From contig NZ_JBAWJZ010000011.1 in the NCBI RefSeq assembly GCF_043876835.1, positions 1 to 64,000 of the forward strand: DNA of 64,000 nucleotides. Direction: 5' to 3'. Positions within the stretch are counted from its first letter, which is position 1; the number at the start of each line of letters is the position of its first letter. Below are positions 1-6,868 of the stretch, piece by piece. A model generated the notes under the pieces. The model saw nothing but the letters and a program-made list of their open reading frames with translations, did not search any database and was not told where the DNA came from. The position numbers and the translations under genes were made by a program. This stretch comes from Yeosuana sp043876835 (GTDB taxonomy: Bacteria > Bacteroidota > Bacteroidia > Flavobacteriales > Flavobacteriaceae).

Positions 1-45
1 ATTCCAGAATTTTGAGAGTTTCGATTTATTTTCTTCCATAATCAT
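1..45 (-). CDS. N-terminal fragment of an unknown cassette gene (runs off left edge)
   Basis: On the minus strand an ATG at 43-45 opens a frame that stays open to the window edge and reads MIMEENKSKLSKFWN. It starts just outside the palindromic repeat at 68-202, as cassette genes here do. Only 15 codons are visible, so no family can be assigned and chance is possible. Confidence 0.3.
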   Translation of the reverse strand, partial: MIMEENKSKLSKFWN

Positions 46-67
46 GGTTGACTAAATTAAATAACTG

Positions 68-202
68 CTAACGGTTAATATATGAAAAGTAGGCGATTTC
101 GAAGCACGAAACTTTCGGTTAAACACAAAGTTCGATACTAGCCAAATCCCTTGAATTTTTTACTAATGCGCCTATTTTTTATATATATTGTTGTATGCCG
201 TT
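68..202. repeat. Cassette-boundary palindrome, copy A
   Basis: An imperfect inverted repeat of about 135 bp separates the reverse transcriptase gene from whatever lies to the left. The inner stem pairs 85-95 (AAAAGTAGGCG) with 169-179, and the middle stem pairs 77-83 with 183-189, giving an almost continuous stem of about 18 bp. The right end carries GTTGTATGCCGTTTTT at 190-205, the same terminal box and T run as copy B (GTTGTGTGGCGTTTTT, from 3044). The loop at 96-168 contains its own weak hairpin around CGAAACTTT/AAAGTTCG. The same plan (terminal box, TATA-rich middle stem, GC-containing inner stem) is seen in copy B and half of it in copy C. Confidence 0.7.
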
Positions 203-221
203 TTTTATTATTCAAATGCGA

Positions 222-1919
222 TTAAAAATAATAACTTGATACTGAACCTGCATTTAGTACATCAAATGAAAGAGATTCATTTTCGTCAAATAAAGTAGTT
301 AACATTGCTTCATGCTTTGAATCATCTCTTCCATGTAACGAAATAAGTTGTCTTAAATAAGTGCTGTCCGTCTCTAAAGCACTGTCTATATCTCCTGAAG
401 CAAAATCATAGAATGAATTTTTGATTTCAGTTGGCTCAGTAAATTCAATTTTTATACCATGAAACTTGAAAATTGATAAAGCAAAAATTACATCTTTGTC
501 AGAAGGGTCTAATTTACATTTTAATGATGCTTCATTTTGTTTAATAACTTGAGCAACTGCTTGAGAAGCGTTTGTTCCAAGTTTAACAATTGTTGAAATA
601 TCTCTTGTTATAATAGTTTTTATAATTTCATATTGGATTAGTAATTCTGGTATTTCTACTAAATTCTCCAAAATCACTTTTAAATCTTTTTCTTTTGCTA
701 GATATATTAACCTTCCAACCAGATATTTTATTCTAGTAATTCTTGTTTTACTTTCTAGTTCATTTGAAACTTGCATTTTGATTGCTTTAATAAAAAGTTC
801 AAAATATTTGTTTCTTAGGTTTTCTGTGTATTCAATTATATCCTCTATTGTAGTTTTTTCAGATTTTATATTTCTTTTCAACCATTCAAAAAATTTAAAA
901 GAAGTGAATGCTGACTTTACTTCTCTAGAATAATCTAGAATCTCGAGCCTAACTTCCATTTCGTTAAATATTTTTTTTAATTGATTGATTTTTTCTGGTT
1001 GATATATTGCTATCTTTTTTATTGAACCGATTAATTTAGGCCATTTCCATGATAGGTTAGGGTCAATTCCGCTTTCGTTTTCAAGCCATTCATGAGTTGT
1101 AAGTCTAAAAAATTTTGATTCGTCGTGCAAATCCAAACCTAAATTATTCATCTTTTGATGAAGTTCTTTTGAAAATAATTCTATCTCCTTTTTATTACCC
1201 ATAATAACAATGTCGTCAACATACCTCCAATACCTATTTAGTGTAGTTGTTTTCATAAAGCTGTCAATCTCTTTGAGATACAAATTCGCTAATAAATGGC
1301 AGAACATAGGACCAATTAATAATCCAGGGTTTTTTACCTCTTTTTGTTCAATCTTATATTTGTTTATGAATTTTTTGCCAAGTTCAAGATAAAGACTAGG
1401 AATATTAGAATCACTACAAGCTTTTATCCATATTTTCTCAATTGTAGAAAGGTTTATAGAAGGATAAAAAGATTTTACATCTAGATATAATACTTCTTCA
1501 TTTGTTTTATCTCTGCATGCCTGTTGTATTGACAAGAAGCGTTTATTTAATCCGTTGGTATAATGCTTATAAATTGATTCATTAGTATCATTTAGTAAAT
1601 AACTGTATACAGCTGAATTTGTATAAAAAGAATCGTGTTTAGCGCATTCTGATATTAAAACCGATTCAGATATTATATCATTCGGTGATGGGATGTGTAT
1701 TTCTCGAAATTTTATTTCATTATTAATAAAGCACTTAAAGTGTTTAATTTTTAAAAAATCAGAAGATTCATTCTTTAACGTAAGATTTGTTGCTACTTCC
1801 CTTGCCCAAAGATCTGTCTGACTACTCTTAGAATCTAAATAATATCGTAAAGACAAATATGCTATGATATCTCTTTTACGATATTGATTTAATGATTTTA
1901 ATGCAATATTGTTTGACAT
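222..1919 (-). CDS. Reverse transcriptase, probable phage-defence type
   Basis: RNA-directed DNA polymerase of 565 residues. The reverse transcriptase motifs are visible in order: LDVKSFYPSI (about 146-155, first catalytic Asp), GPMFCHLLANLYL (203-215), RYVDDIVIMG (YVDD at 233-236, the catalytic Asp pair) and GLDLHDESK (261-269). Residues from about 300 to 565 form a long, mostly helical tail with no maturase, endonuclease or integrase domain, so a group II intron or retrotransposon protein is unlikely. Helical C-terminal extensions are known in AbiA/AbiK and other defence reverse transcriptases. The gene starts one base after the stop of the methyltransferase-like gene and is probably co-transcribed with it. 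The pair lies between two palindromic repeats as one cassette. Exact subfamily cannot be named from the sequence alone. Confidence 0.88.
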   Translation of the reverse strand: MSNNIALKSLNQYRKRDIIAYLSLRYYLDSKSSQTDLWAREVATNLTLKNESSDFLKIKHFKCFINNEIKFREIHIPSPNDIISESVLISECAKHDSFYTNSAVYSYLLNDTNESIYKHYTNGLNKRFLSIQQACRDKTNEEVLYLDVKSFYPSINLSTIEKIWIKACSDSNIPSLYLELGKKFINKYKIEQKEVKNPGLLIGPMFCHLLANLYLKEIDSFMKTTTLNRYWRYVDDIVIMGNKKEIELFSKELHQKMNNLGLDLHDESKFFRLTTHEWLENESGIDPNLSWKWPKLIGSIKKIAIYQPEKINQLKKIFNEMEVRLEILDYSREVKSAFTSFKFFEWLKRNIKSEKTTIEDIIEYTENLRNKYFELFIKAIKMQVSNELESKTRITRIKYLVGRLIYLAKEKDLKVILENLVEIPELLIQYEIIKTIITRDISTIVKLGTNASQAVAQVIKQNEASLKCKLDPSDKDVIFALSIFKFHGIKIEFTEPTEIKNSFYDFASGDIDSALETDSTYLRQLISLHGRDDSKHEAMLTTLFDENESLSFDVLNAGSVSSYYF

Positions 1920-1920
1920 G

Positions 1921-2856
1921 CTATACTCGTTCGATATTAAACTTTACAACTGCCACACTGGTTCTTTGAGTTTCATTTCTTAGTCCATGCTCAAATTTTG
2001 CATTCGAAGTCTCAATTTTAATAGTCTCTTTAGCTCCCATTAAATATTTGAAAGTACTTTTAAACCAATTTACTGTCCTAGGCCAAAATTGATTAATTAC
2101 AATATTTAACTGAGGCTCTAACCAAATAGCGATAGTCGACTTTCCTGAAAAATGCCTAAAAATCTCTTCAAATTTATCTTGAACTTCTTTCCATTTTTTA
2201 TCCTGTTCAAGAAATCCAGTAAAATTGGCTAATAAAAGTATTTTATCTGTTGAATTTTGACTAAAAAGAGTAATTTCTTTAATAAGTTGAGAAGTTGAAT
2301 CTGCTTCTCTAACGTTCCATTCTTCAAACTTTAATTCTACTTCAATAAAATAGTGCTTCAAATATGGGTTTATTTCATCAAAAGATTCTTGAAATATTTG
2401 AATTGCTGTTTTCGAAATTTCACCTGCAAGAATCTTCACCTTTAAAGGAAGTTTAGGAAGAATGTTTTCTTCGCGAAGTTGGGCTATGTTACTAAGTAGT
2501 GATAGGGAAGCAGCTCCTGTTCCAGAAGGAATATCTGCGATGAATACATCATTTCCAGCTAAGGATTTAACAAAGGCATTTGAAACTTCTTTGAGGTCGT
2601 CTTTTGGGTCAAGAAAAGTAAGTTGAAACCTTGCGCAGGATCCGTTATAGCGAAATGAATAATGTTTATGCGTTGCTTCTTCATCAATACCCCCTGTTTC
2701 TCCATCGCCTATTTCTTCAGTAGCACTTTTTAGTAAATTTCTTTGATTCAATATAGATTTCCAGCATTTCACTAAAGAATGTGGTAATACTAAAGTTTCA
2801 TCATCTTTTCTCCATAGTGAAACAGGAATGTCTTCTTGTTTAATTAATCTACTCAT
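1921..2856 (-). CDS. Methyltransferase-like Rossmann protein paired with the reverse transcriptase
   Basis: Protein of 311 residues and first gene of a two-gene unit with the reverse transcriptase (1-nt gap). Residues 103-120 read VFIADIPSGTGAASLSLL, a beta strand followed by an Asp and a Gly-rich turn that resembles motif I of S-adenosylmethionine-dependent methyltransferases. LAGEIS at about 143-148 would supply the acidic residue at the end of the next strand. LLLANFTGFLE (about 208-218) could be the motif IV strand, but it lacks a recognisable NPPY or similar catalytic signature. The fold is therefore an inference and the substrate is unknown; it might bind a nucleotide without methylating anything. 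No transmembrane segment or signal peptide. It could act as toxin, effector or modifier in a defence pair. Confidence 0.6.
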   Translation of the reverse strand: MSRLIKQEDIPVSLWRKDDETLVLPHSLVKCWKSILNQRNLLKSATEEIGDGETGGIDEEATHKHYSFRYNGSCARFQLTFLDPKDDLKEVSNAFVKSLAGNDVFIADIPSGTGAASLSLLSNIAQLREENILPKLPLKVKILAGEISKTAIQIFQESFDEINPYLKHYFIEVELKFEEWNVREADSTSQLIKEITLFSQNSTDKILLLANFTGFLEQDKKWKEVQDKFEEIFRHFSGKSTIAIWLEPQLNIVINQFWPRTVNWFKSTFKYLMGAKETIKIETSNAKFEHGLRNETQRTSVAVVKFNIERV

Positions 2857-2914
2857 ACTAGTAAATGTTCCATTTTAAGTCAAACTTGATTATCATATAT
2901 TAGTATTTTGTAGT

Positions 2915-3054
2915 AATGGCATACAACGTGATTGTATAAGATTAGTTGCGTGAACTGAATATTAACCTTAAAAATAAGCAATACAAAAGAATCACGCAAT
3001 AGGTTTCAAAATAGGGAACAACCAGCAATTAATTTTATATGGTGTTGTGTGGCG
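2915..3054. repeat. Cassette-boundary palindrome, copy B (complete)
   Basis: Imperfect inverted repeat of about 140 bp. Outer boxes GGCATACAAC (2918-2927) and GTTGTGTGGC (3044-3053) pair with one mismatch and one wobble. The middle stem pairs TATAAGATTA (2935-2944) with TAATTTTATA (3030-3039). The inner stem pairs TTGCGTGA (2946-2953) perfectly with TCACGCAA (2992-2999). The left flank AATGGCAYACAAC is shared with copy C and the right flank GGCGTTTTT resembles copy A. It separates the reverse transcriptase cassette from the next small-ORF cassette. Confidence 0.75.
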
Positions 3055-3059
3055 TTTTT

Positions 3060-3260
3060 ATGTCTAATAACATTCAAGACAAGCATGATTTATTTTATAT
3101 AAGTCAGCAATTAAATGACATTAAAGAGATTCAAGTTCTTTGTCAGCGTATATTAAAGCGTTCAAAAAAGCGAGAAAATTCAGGTCAACCGACAAGAATT
3201 TCCCTTGTAGAAGCGATGAACGATGCGATTGAGGAAGAGCTTTCAAGTAAGACATCGTAA
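3060..3260 (+). CDS. Small cassette protein, unknown
   Basis: A 66-residue ORF begins 6 bases after the outer box of palindrome copy B. An upstream in-frame ATG at 3039 lies inside the palindrome, so the ATG at 3060 is preferred. The product is charged and probably helical, with a basic stretch (KRSKKREN) followed by an acidic C-terminal helix ending in EEELSSKTS. No family is recognised. It overlaps an antisense ORF (3121-3492) by 140 bp; at most one of the two is likely to be functional over the shared stretch. Confidence 0.45.
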   Translation: MSNNIQDKHDLFYISQQLNDIKEIQVLCQRILKRSKKRENSGQPTRISLVEAMNDAIEEELSSKTS

Positions 3261-3492
3261 CTCTGTGTAATTTTTCGAGTTCATCTTTTGTTTTGTAGAT
3301 TGTTATATTTCCAATCTTAATATTATAAAAGAACTCGAAATCAGATTCCGATAAAACCTTTTTTAGTTTGTCTTTTGATTCAATATATTCGGTTATACTC
3401 ATCGATGGTATTTTTTCCATACCACGAACAGTTGTATTATTGCCGTCTATTTTAGATTCAAGTTGTTTTAAGTCTTGTTTGGTTATTTTCAT
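3121..3492 (-). CDS. Small cassette protein, unknown, overlapping an antisense ORF
   Basis: A 123-residue ORF whose first two thirds (lysine- and glutamate-rich, with SITEYIESKDKLKKVL and a short beta-like stretch NIKIGNITIYK) look protein-like. The last 46 or so codons run antisense through the 66-residue ORF at 3060-3260. No palindrome lies between the two, so one explanation is that this gene lost its own 3' end when two cassettes fused and now reads into its neighbour. No family is recognised. Confidence 0.4.
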   Translation of the reverse strand: MKITKQDLKQLESKIDGNNTTVRGMEKIPSMSITEYIESKDKLKKVLSESDFEFFYNIKIGNITIYKTKDELEKLHRVTMSYLKALPQSHRSSLLQGKFLSVDLNFLAFLNALIYADKELESL

Positions 3493-3540
3493 TTGATGTT
3501 TTATTTAGTTGCACGATATTCTTTTATGCGTTACAATAGT

Positions 3541-3756
3541 ATGTCTGTTGGTATTGAAATATTAAAGTCAAAGCAGCAAGAGGTAAATCAAGCTATTAAG
3601 TCAGTTTATGATATTCAGTTTCCGAAAATTGATTCGTTTGCTACTGAAGGACATAAATTACATTATCACTTTGTTCTACACGATTTAATCAAAAGAGCAA
3701 AGATTGAACAGGATAATTTGGAAAATATTGAAATATTGGAAAATCAGTCCAAATAA
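3541..3756 (+). CDS. Small cassette protein, unknown
   Basis: A 71-residue ORF from the ATG at 3541 (MSVGIEILKSK...). In-frame ATGs further upstream, including one at 3526, would crowd the start of the divergent ORF at 3492, so the shorter form is preferred. The sequence is amphipathic and helical, with a central KLHYHFVLHDLIKRAK. It ends 13 bases into the convergent small ORF at 3744-3911. No homologous family is recognised and there are no catalytic motifs. Confidence 0.4.
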   Translation: MSVGIEILKSKQQEVNQAIKSVYDIQFPKIDSFATEGHKLHYHFVLHDLIKRAKIEQDNLENIEILENQSK

Positions 3757-3911
3757 ACGACTGGTAATTCTTGATTTGCATCCAATAAAATATTGGTTAC
3801 TGTATAATCTCTATTTTCTACTGGATAATAATCTCCGACACGAATACTATCTCCGATTGTATGATTGTCAATTTCTTTGTTTTCTTTTGGGATGTAAAGT
3901 TTACATTTCAT
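3744..3911 (-). CDS. Small cassette protein of 55 residues, unknown
   Basis: A short minus-strand frame begins at the ATG complementary to 3909-3911 and ends with TGA at 3744-3746. It encodes 55 residues beginning MKCKLYIPKENKEID and containing GDSIRVGDYYPVENRDYTV, which alternates hydrophobic and charged residues like a small beta-barrel or SH3-like fold. Codon use is typical of the region. It ends with an overlap of 13 bases against the convergent ORF and starts 33 bases from the half palindrome copy C, as expected for a cassette gene. Family unknown. Confidence 0.45.
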   Translation of the reverse strand: MKCKLYIPKENKEIDNHTIGDSIRVGDYYPVENRDYTVTNILLDANQELPVVYLD

Positions 3912-3941
3912 AAAATAAATTTTTAATTATTAAGTGTCTTA

Positions 3942-3977
3942 AATGGCACACAACTTAGTTATATGAGTTATTGAGTG
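3942..3977. repeat. Half of a cassette-boundary palindrome, copy C
   Basis: AATGGCACACAAC at 3942-3954 repeats the left terminal box of copy B (AATGGCATACAAC), and the following TTATATGAG and TTATTGAGTG (3959-3977) match its middle and inner stem arms. The complementary right arm (GTTGTRTGSC) is not found before the recombinase gene at 4079. The element therefore appears cut, either by insertion of the recombinase-containing DNA or because this is the recombination junction itself. Confidence 0.55.
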
Positions 3978-4078
3978 ACCTATAATGTTCCAAATTGGAG
4001 GGATATGGATGGTTTTTATAATATTTTATCATTCTTATTAAATTAGAGTAAGTATTCTGAGCTAATATAATAACTTTC

Positions 4079-5218
4079 TTACAAATTATCAAAAGGATTT
4101 TTAATGTTAATTAAGTTAGTTGTAGAAACATGGGTGTATATCATGGTGGTTTTAGGGCTATTATGCCCTAAAAGTTCTTGTATATATCTTATATCCGTTC
4201 CACTTTCTAATAAATGGGTTGCAAAGCTATGGCGTAAAGTATGCAATGTGGCATACTTTTTTATACCTGCCATTGCCAATGATTTCTTAATAACTTGCCT
4301 GGCACTTACTTGTGTGTAGGGTTCGTTAAAACGTCCTTCAAATAATAATTTTTTTGGATTGTAATGGTTCATGTATGCTTTTAACATGGGTATTAATCCA
4401 TTTGATAATAATGTGAACCTGTCTTTTCTTCCTTTAGCAGATTCAATATGTATAAGTCCACGCTCAAAATCGATGTCCTTGGGTTGTAAATTTAAAGCTT
4501 CACCAATACGTAAACCTGCTGAATATATTAAGCACAACATGGTTTTGTGCTTTAAATTTTGTGTTGCATCGAAAATCGCTTTCACTTCAGCTTTGCTCAA
4601 AACATTTGGTAGTTTCTTGTCTTTATCAGGACGTTTAATGTCGATACTTTCTATATCAATATTTTTAAAATCCAAAAAGTGTTTGATACCACTTATACAT
4701 TGGTTTTGGTAAGAAACAGATTTTTTAGGAGCAAATATAAAATCGTAGTTAAATTGCTCAATGCTTCTGGCAGAGATTGAAGTTATGTTTTTTAGATTTA
4801 TATAGCGTAAAAATAGTGCTGTGACTTCAACGTAAGTGTCAACCGTGTTTGGGCTAAACCGTTTTTGTTCCAGCCATTTTTTAAATTTTATAATTTGTAT
4901 TTTTTGTTCATCAATTAAAGATGGCAATTTATTTATTATTACTGGTTTTTGGGAAACAGGAGTGTTGAGTTGTTTTGTGGTAACCTTAAACGCATCATAA
5001 TTAACAAACCAGCCTTGTTTCCTGAAATATGTAAATAGTTCGTTTATTCGCTCTTTATAATATGTGGTGTAAAACGTTTTATATGATTTGCTCCATTTAA
5101 CATCAGGGAAAGACATAACATAATTTTTTACGGTTTCATTGTAATCAAAATCGATAGCTATGTATTGATTTTGATTATGCCAAAGAGGTTTTATTGTAAT
5201 GAATGTATTGGTTTTCAT
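4079..5218 (-). CDS. Tyrosine recombinase, XerC/D- and IntI-like core
   Basis: Site-specific DNA recombinase of 379 residues. Residues 1-95 are an extra N-terminal domain found in some Bacteroidota integrases; 100-195 is the SAM-like core-binding domain; 205-379 is the catalytic domain. Catalytic residues visible are Arg237 (AGLRIGE), a Lys near 262 (AKGRKDR), His326 and Arg329 (LHTLRHSFATHLL), His352 (LLGHNSPKTTMIYTH) and the nucleophile Tyr361. The C-terminal motif is close to that of integron integrases, but their extra helical insertion before the HxLR box is absent, so this is not a canonical IntI. Its 3' end faces the cassette-like array and the half palindrome at 3942. It may act on those palindromes or mobilise its own element. 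Confidence 0.93.
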   Translation of the reverse strand: MKTNTFITIKPLWHNQNQYIAIDFDYNETVKNYVMSFPDVKWSKSYKTFYTTYYKERINELFTYFRKQGWFVNYDAFKVTTKQLNTPVSQKPVIINKLPSLIDEQKIQIIKFKKWLEQKRFSPNTVDTYVEVTALFLRYINLKNITSISARSIEQFNYDFIFAPKKSVSYQNQCISGIKHFLDFKNIDIESIDIKRPDKDKKLPNVLSKAEVKAIFDATQNLKHKTMLCLIYSAGLRIGEALNLQPKDIDFERGLIHIESAKGRKDRFTLLSNGLIPMLKAYMNHYNPKKLLFEGRFNEPYTQVSARQVIKKSLAMAGIKKYATLHTLRHSFATHLLESGTDIRYIQELLGHNSPKTTMIYTHVSTTNLINIKNPFDNL

Positions 5219-5257
5219 AAGTTTTTTATCAATATTAAAGAATTGTTTTTAAATTGT

Positions 5258-5284
5258 CGTATGCTATACGAATAGGATACGCAT
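5258..5284. promoter_or_regulatory. Inverted and direct ATACG repeats between divergent genes
   Basis: CGTAT (5258-5262) and ATACG (5266-5270) form a perfect inverted repeat with a 3-base loop, and ATACG recurs at 5277-5281. The cluster lies in the only gap between the start of the recombinase gene (5218, minus) and the zinc-ribbon gene (5308, plus). It could be an operator or a recombinase-binding site; the sequence does not decide between them. Confidence 0.3.
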
Positions 5285-5307
5285 AAAGTTCACTTAATAT
5301 AAGATTT

Positions 5308-5688
5308 ATGAGAATTTATAAAGAATGTTTGTATTGCAATAAGGAATTAAAAGGGAGGACTGATAAGAAGTTTTGCGACCCACAATGTAAAAGTGCCTAC
5401 CAATACCAGCAGTCACAGGAGCACCCTGAGCGCTTTTATAATAGGGTAGATAATCAATTAAAATTAAATAGGAGACTGTTGAAGAATTTTAATAAAGCAG
5501 GAAAAGCAACTATTAGAACAGAGCAACTCCATTCAGAGGGTTTTAATCCGAACTATTTTACTCATTATTGGAAAAACCAAAAAGGAGATGTATACCTCTT
5601 TGTTTATGAATTTGGTTTTTTAAAAAGGTCAGAAAATAACATTGAAAAATATATTTTAGTACAATGGCAAGAGTATATGAACCATTAG
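5308..5688 (+). CDS. Small zinc-ribbon protein, unknown
   Basis: A 126-residue protein with an N-terminal zinc-binding motif, CLYCNKELKGRTDKKFCDPQC (split as CxxC at about 7-10 and CxxxC at about 23-27). A mixed helical part follows (QLKLNRRLLKNFNKAG) and then an aromatic-rich beta-like C-terminus. There is no catalytic motif. Its start is divergent from the tyrosine recombinase, 90 bp away, and it converges on another zinc-ribbon gene 11 bp downstream. Proteins of this look often accompany integrases in Flavobacteriaceae. The role is unknown; DNA binding is a guess from the zinc ribbon. Confidence 0.7.
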   Translation: MRIYKECLYCNKELKGRTDKKFCDPQCKSAYQYQQSQEHPERFYNRVDNQLKLNRRLLKNFNKAGKATIRTEQLHSEGFNPNYFTHYWKNQKGDVYLFVYEFGFLKRSENNIEKYILVQWQEYMNH

Positions 5689-5699
5689 TAAAACAATAT

Positions 5700-6122
5700 T
5701 TATATATAAACCACATTTCCAGTTTCAATATCGTAGAAAGGAGATTGGTTAAACATATTTTTGTCCGCATTGTTAACAGGAAAATAGCGTTGGCCCATTA
5801 TCAATGCCTTCAATTCATCTATATCTTGTCTTCTTGCTGGCTTTTTATGTTCTGGAGTTAATGCACTTTTTCCAAGGTCATATAATGCATTCCCAGTTAA
5901 AGTATTTTTAACTCCACCTAATGTCATTGCATTTTCATCAGGTACATTTACAACCTCTCCTAATTCATTTTTTTGCTTTTCTGTTACTTTTGTAACCGTA
6001 ATCTTGGGCTGTTTCAATTGCCAGTACCTGCTTCTGCAAGAGTTGCTGCAAAACTTTTGTGCACCACGTCTTTTTGGTATATAATCAACACCACAATGGG
6101 TGCATATTTCGGTTTTTTTCAT
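5700..6122 (-). CDS. Small zinc-ribbon protein, unknown
   Basis: A 140-residue protein starting with a treble-clef-like zinc ribbon: CTHCG near residue 7 and FCSNSCRSRYW near residue 25. A basic linker (KITVTKVTEKQKNEL) and a low-complexity middle follow, then a C-terminal part with ARRQDIDELKALIMGQRYFP. Similar N-terminal ribbons occur in the neighbouring gene on the other strand, but the rest differs. It lies downstream of the island integrase and the unknown gene at 6170-6868 on the same strand, with a 47-bp gap that holds an inverted repeat. Probable DNA-binding accessory protein of the island; function not established. Confidence 0.7.
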   Translation of the reverse strand: MKKTEICTHCGVDYIPKRRGAQKFCSNSCRSRYWQLKQPKITVTKVTEKQKNELGEVVNVPDENAMTLGGVKNTLTGNALYDLGKSALTPEHKKPARRQDIDELKALIMGQRYFPVNNADKNMFNQSPFYDIETGNVVYI

Positions 6123-6128
6123 TTTATG

Positions 6129-6152
6129 CGTAAATTAAACGTTCAATTTACG
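6129..6152. promoter_or_regulatory. Perfect 8-bp inverted repeat upstream of the zinc-ribbon gene
   Basis: CGTAAATT (6129-6136) and AATTTACG (6145-6152) are exact reverse complements around an 8-base spacer. The repeat begins 7 bases upstream of the ATG at 6122 in the minus direction. It is positioned like an operator or leader hairpin of that gene. There is no U tract on the minus strand, so it is not an obvious terminator. Confidence 0.4.
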
Positions 6153-6169
6153 TACAATATCCAAATTAT

Positions 6170-6868
6170 TTACAACATATTGACATTAAAAACCTGTTTT
6201 AAAATCATTTTTTCTGCATCTTGCTCTGTTACAAGGGGTTGTTTTATTGTTTTTTGTGGCGTTCTATTGGTGGCATTATCAGGGCCAACAACCAATGTTG
6301 CATTTTGGTTGTGGCCTTGATCCTGTCTGTTTATTTCTTTTAAGGTTGATTTGATGATCTCTTCAACATTTAATGGGCTCTTGTTTGCATCTATGCTATT
6401 TTTATGAAACTGTTTTACAAAAACATTGACGTGCTTGTCAAAATGGTTCAATTGGATCAGGAACAGACCTTTTATGGTTTCATCAATGTAGTTGGCCTGT
6501 TCAATGTTTTCATACATCCAACGGGATATGTACTTCAGGCATTCTATCTGCTCCAGATATTTTTCAAGGATGAAGTTAAACCCAGAAGAACTGGTTATGT
6601 TTTGTCTGTCCAATAGCCTATAGATATTGTTTTCCAATTTGGAGCCTTTAAGAACGATCTTGTTGTTATTGGTTCCTTTTTCATATATTATAGGTCCTTT
6701 ATAGGTATCAAATAACATGATCTTGTTAAAGTACTTTTCAATTTCCAGATTTTTGAAGTTATCTATGACACTATCTGGGATATTTTTGTTTGGTATAAAA
6801 AAGATAAACTCTTCCCATAGGTTGGGAAGCAGGCTATTGAAAAACGTCTCTAAGGGGGGGCTATCCAT
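6170..6868 (-). CDS. Unknown island protein coupled to the integrase
   Basis: The ATG at 6866-6868 overlaps the last codons of the upstream integrase (stop at 6861-6863), which suggests translational coupling, so this start is preferred over an in-frame ATG at 6919 deep in the integrase gene. The protein has 232 residues and is mostly helical. It has aromatic-rich stretches near the N-terminus (LWEEFIFFIP), a central helix-rich region (YLEQIECLKYISRWMYENIEQAN) and a polar C-terminal third with a DQGHNQNATLVVGP linker. No signal peptide, transmembrane segment or known motif. Its conserved position next to an integrase might suggest an accessory role, but I do not recognise the family. Confidence 0.65.
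   Translation of the reverse strand: MDSPPLETFFNSLLPNLWEEFIFFIPNKNIPDSVIDNFKNLEIEKYFNKIMLFDTYKGPIIYEKGTNNNKIVLKGSKLENNIYRLLDRQNITSSSGFNFILEKYLEQIECLKYISRWMYENIEQANYIDETIKGLFLIQLNHFDKHVNVFVKQFHKNSIDANKSPLNVEEIIKSTLKEINRQDQGHNQNATLVVGPDNATNRTPQKTIKQPLVTEQDAEKMILKQVFNVNML

Noticed and set aside
222..1919. Reverse transcriptase as part of a group II intron or retron
   Set aside because: No maturase or endonuclease domain, and no recognisable intron domain V hairpin or msr-msd pair next to it. Neighbours and helical C-terminus fit defence types better.
68..3977. Classical integron attC sites
   Set aside because: The terminal boxes do not match GTTRRRY/RYYYAAC and the nearby recombinase lacks the integron-specific insertion. 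I therefore describe only an integron-like arrangement.
4371..4712. Plus-strand ORF of 113 codons opposite the recombinase
   Set aside because: It lies wholly in antisense to the tyrosine recombinase, whose catalytic motifs are intact, and has no motifs of its own.
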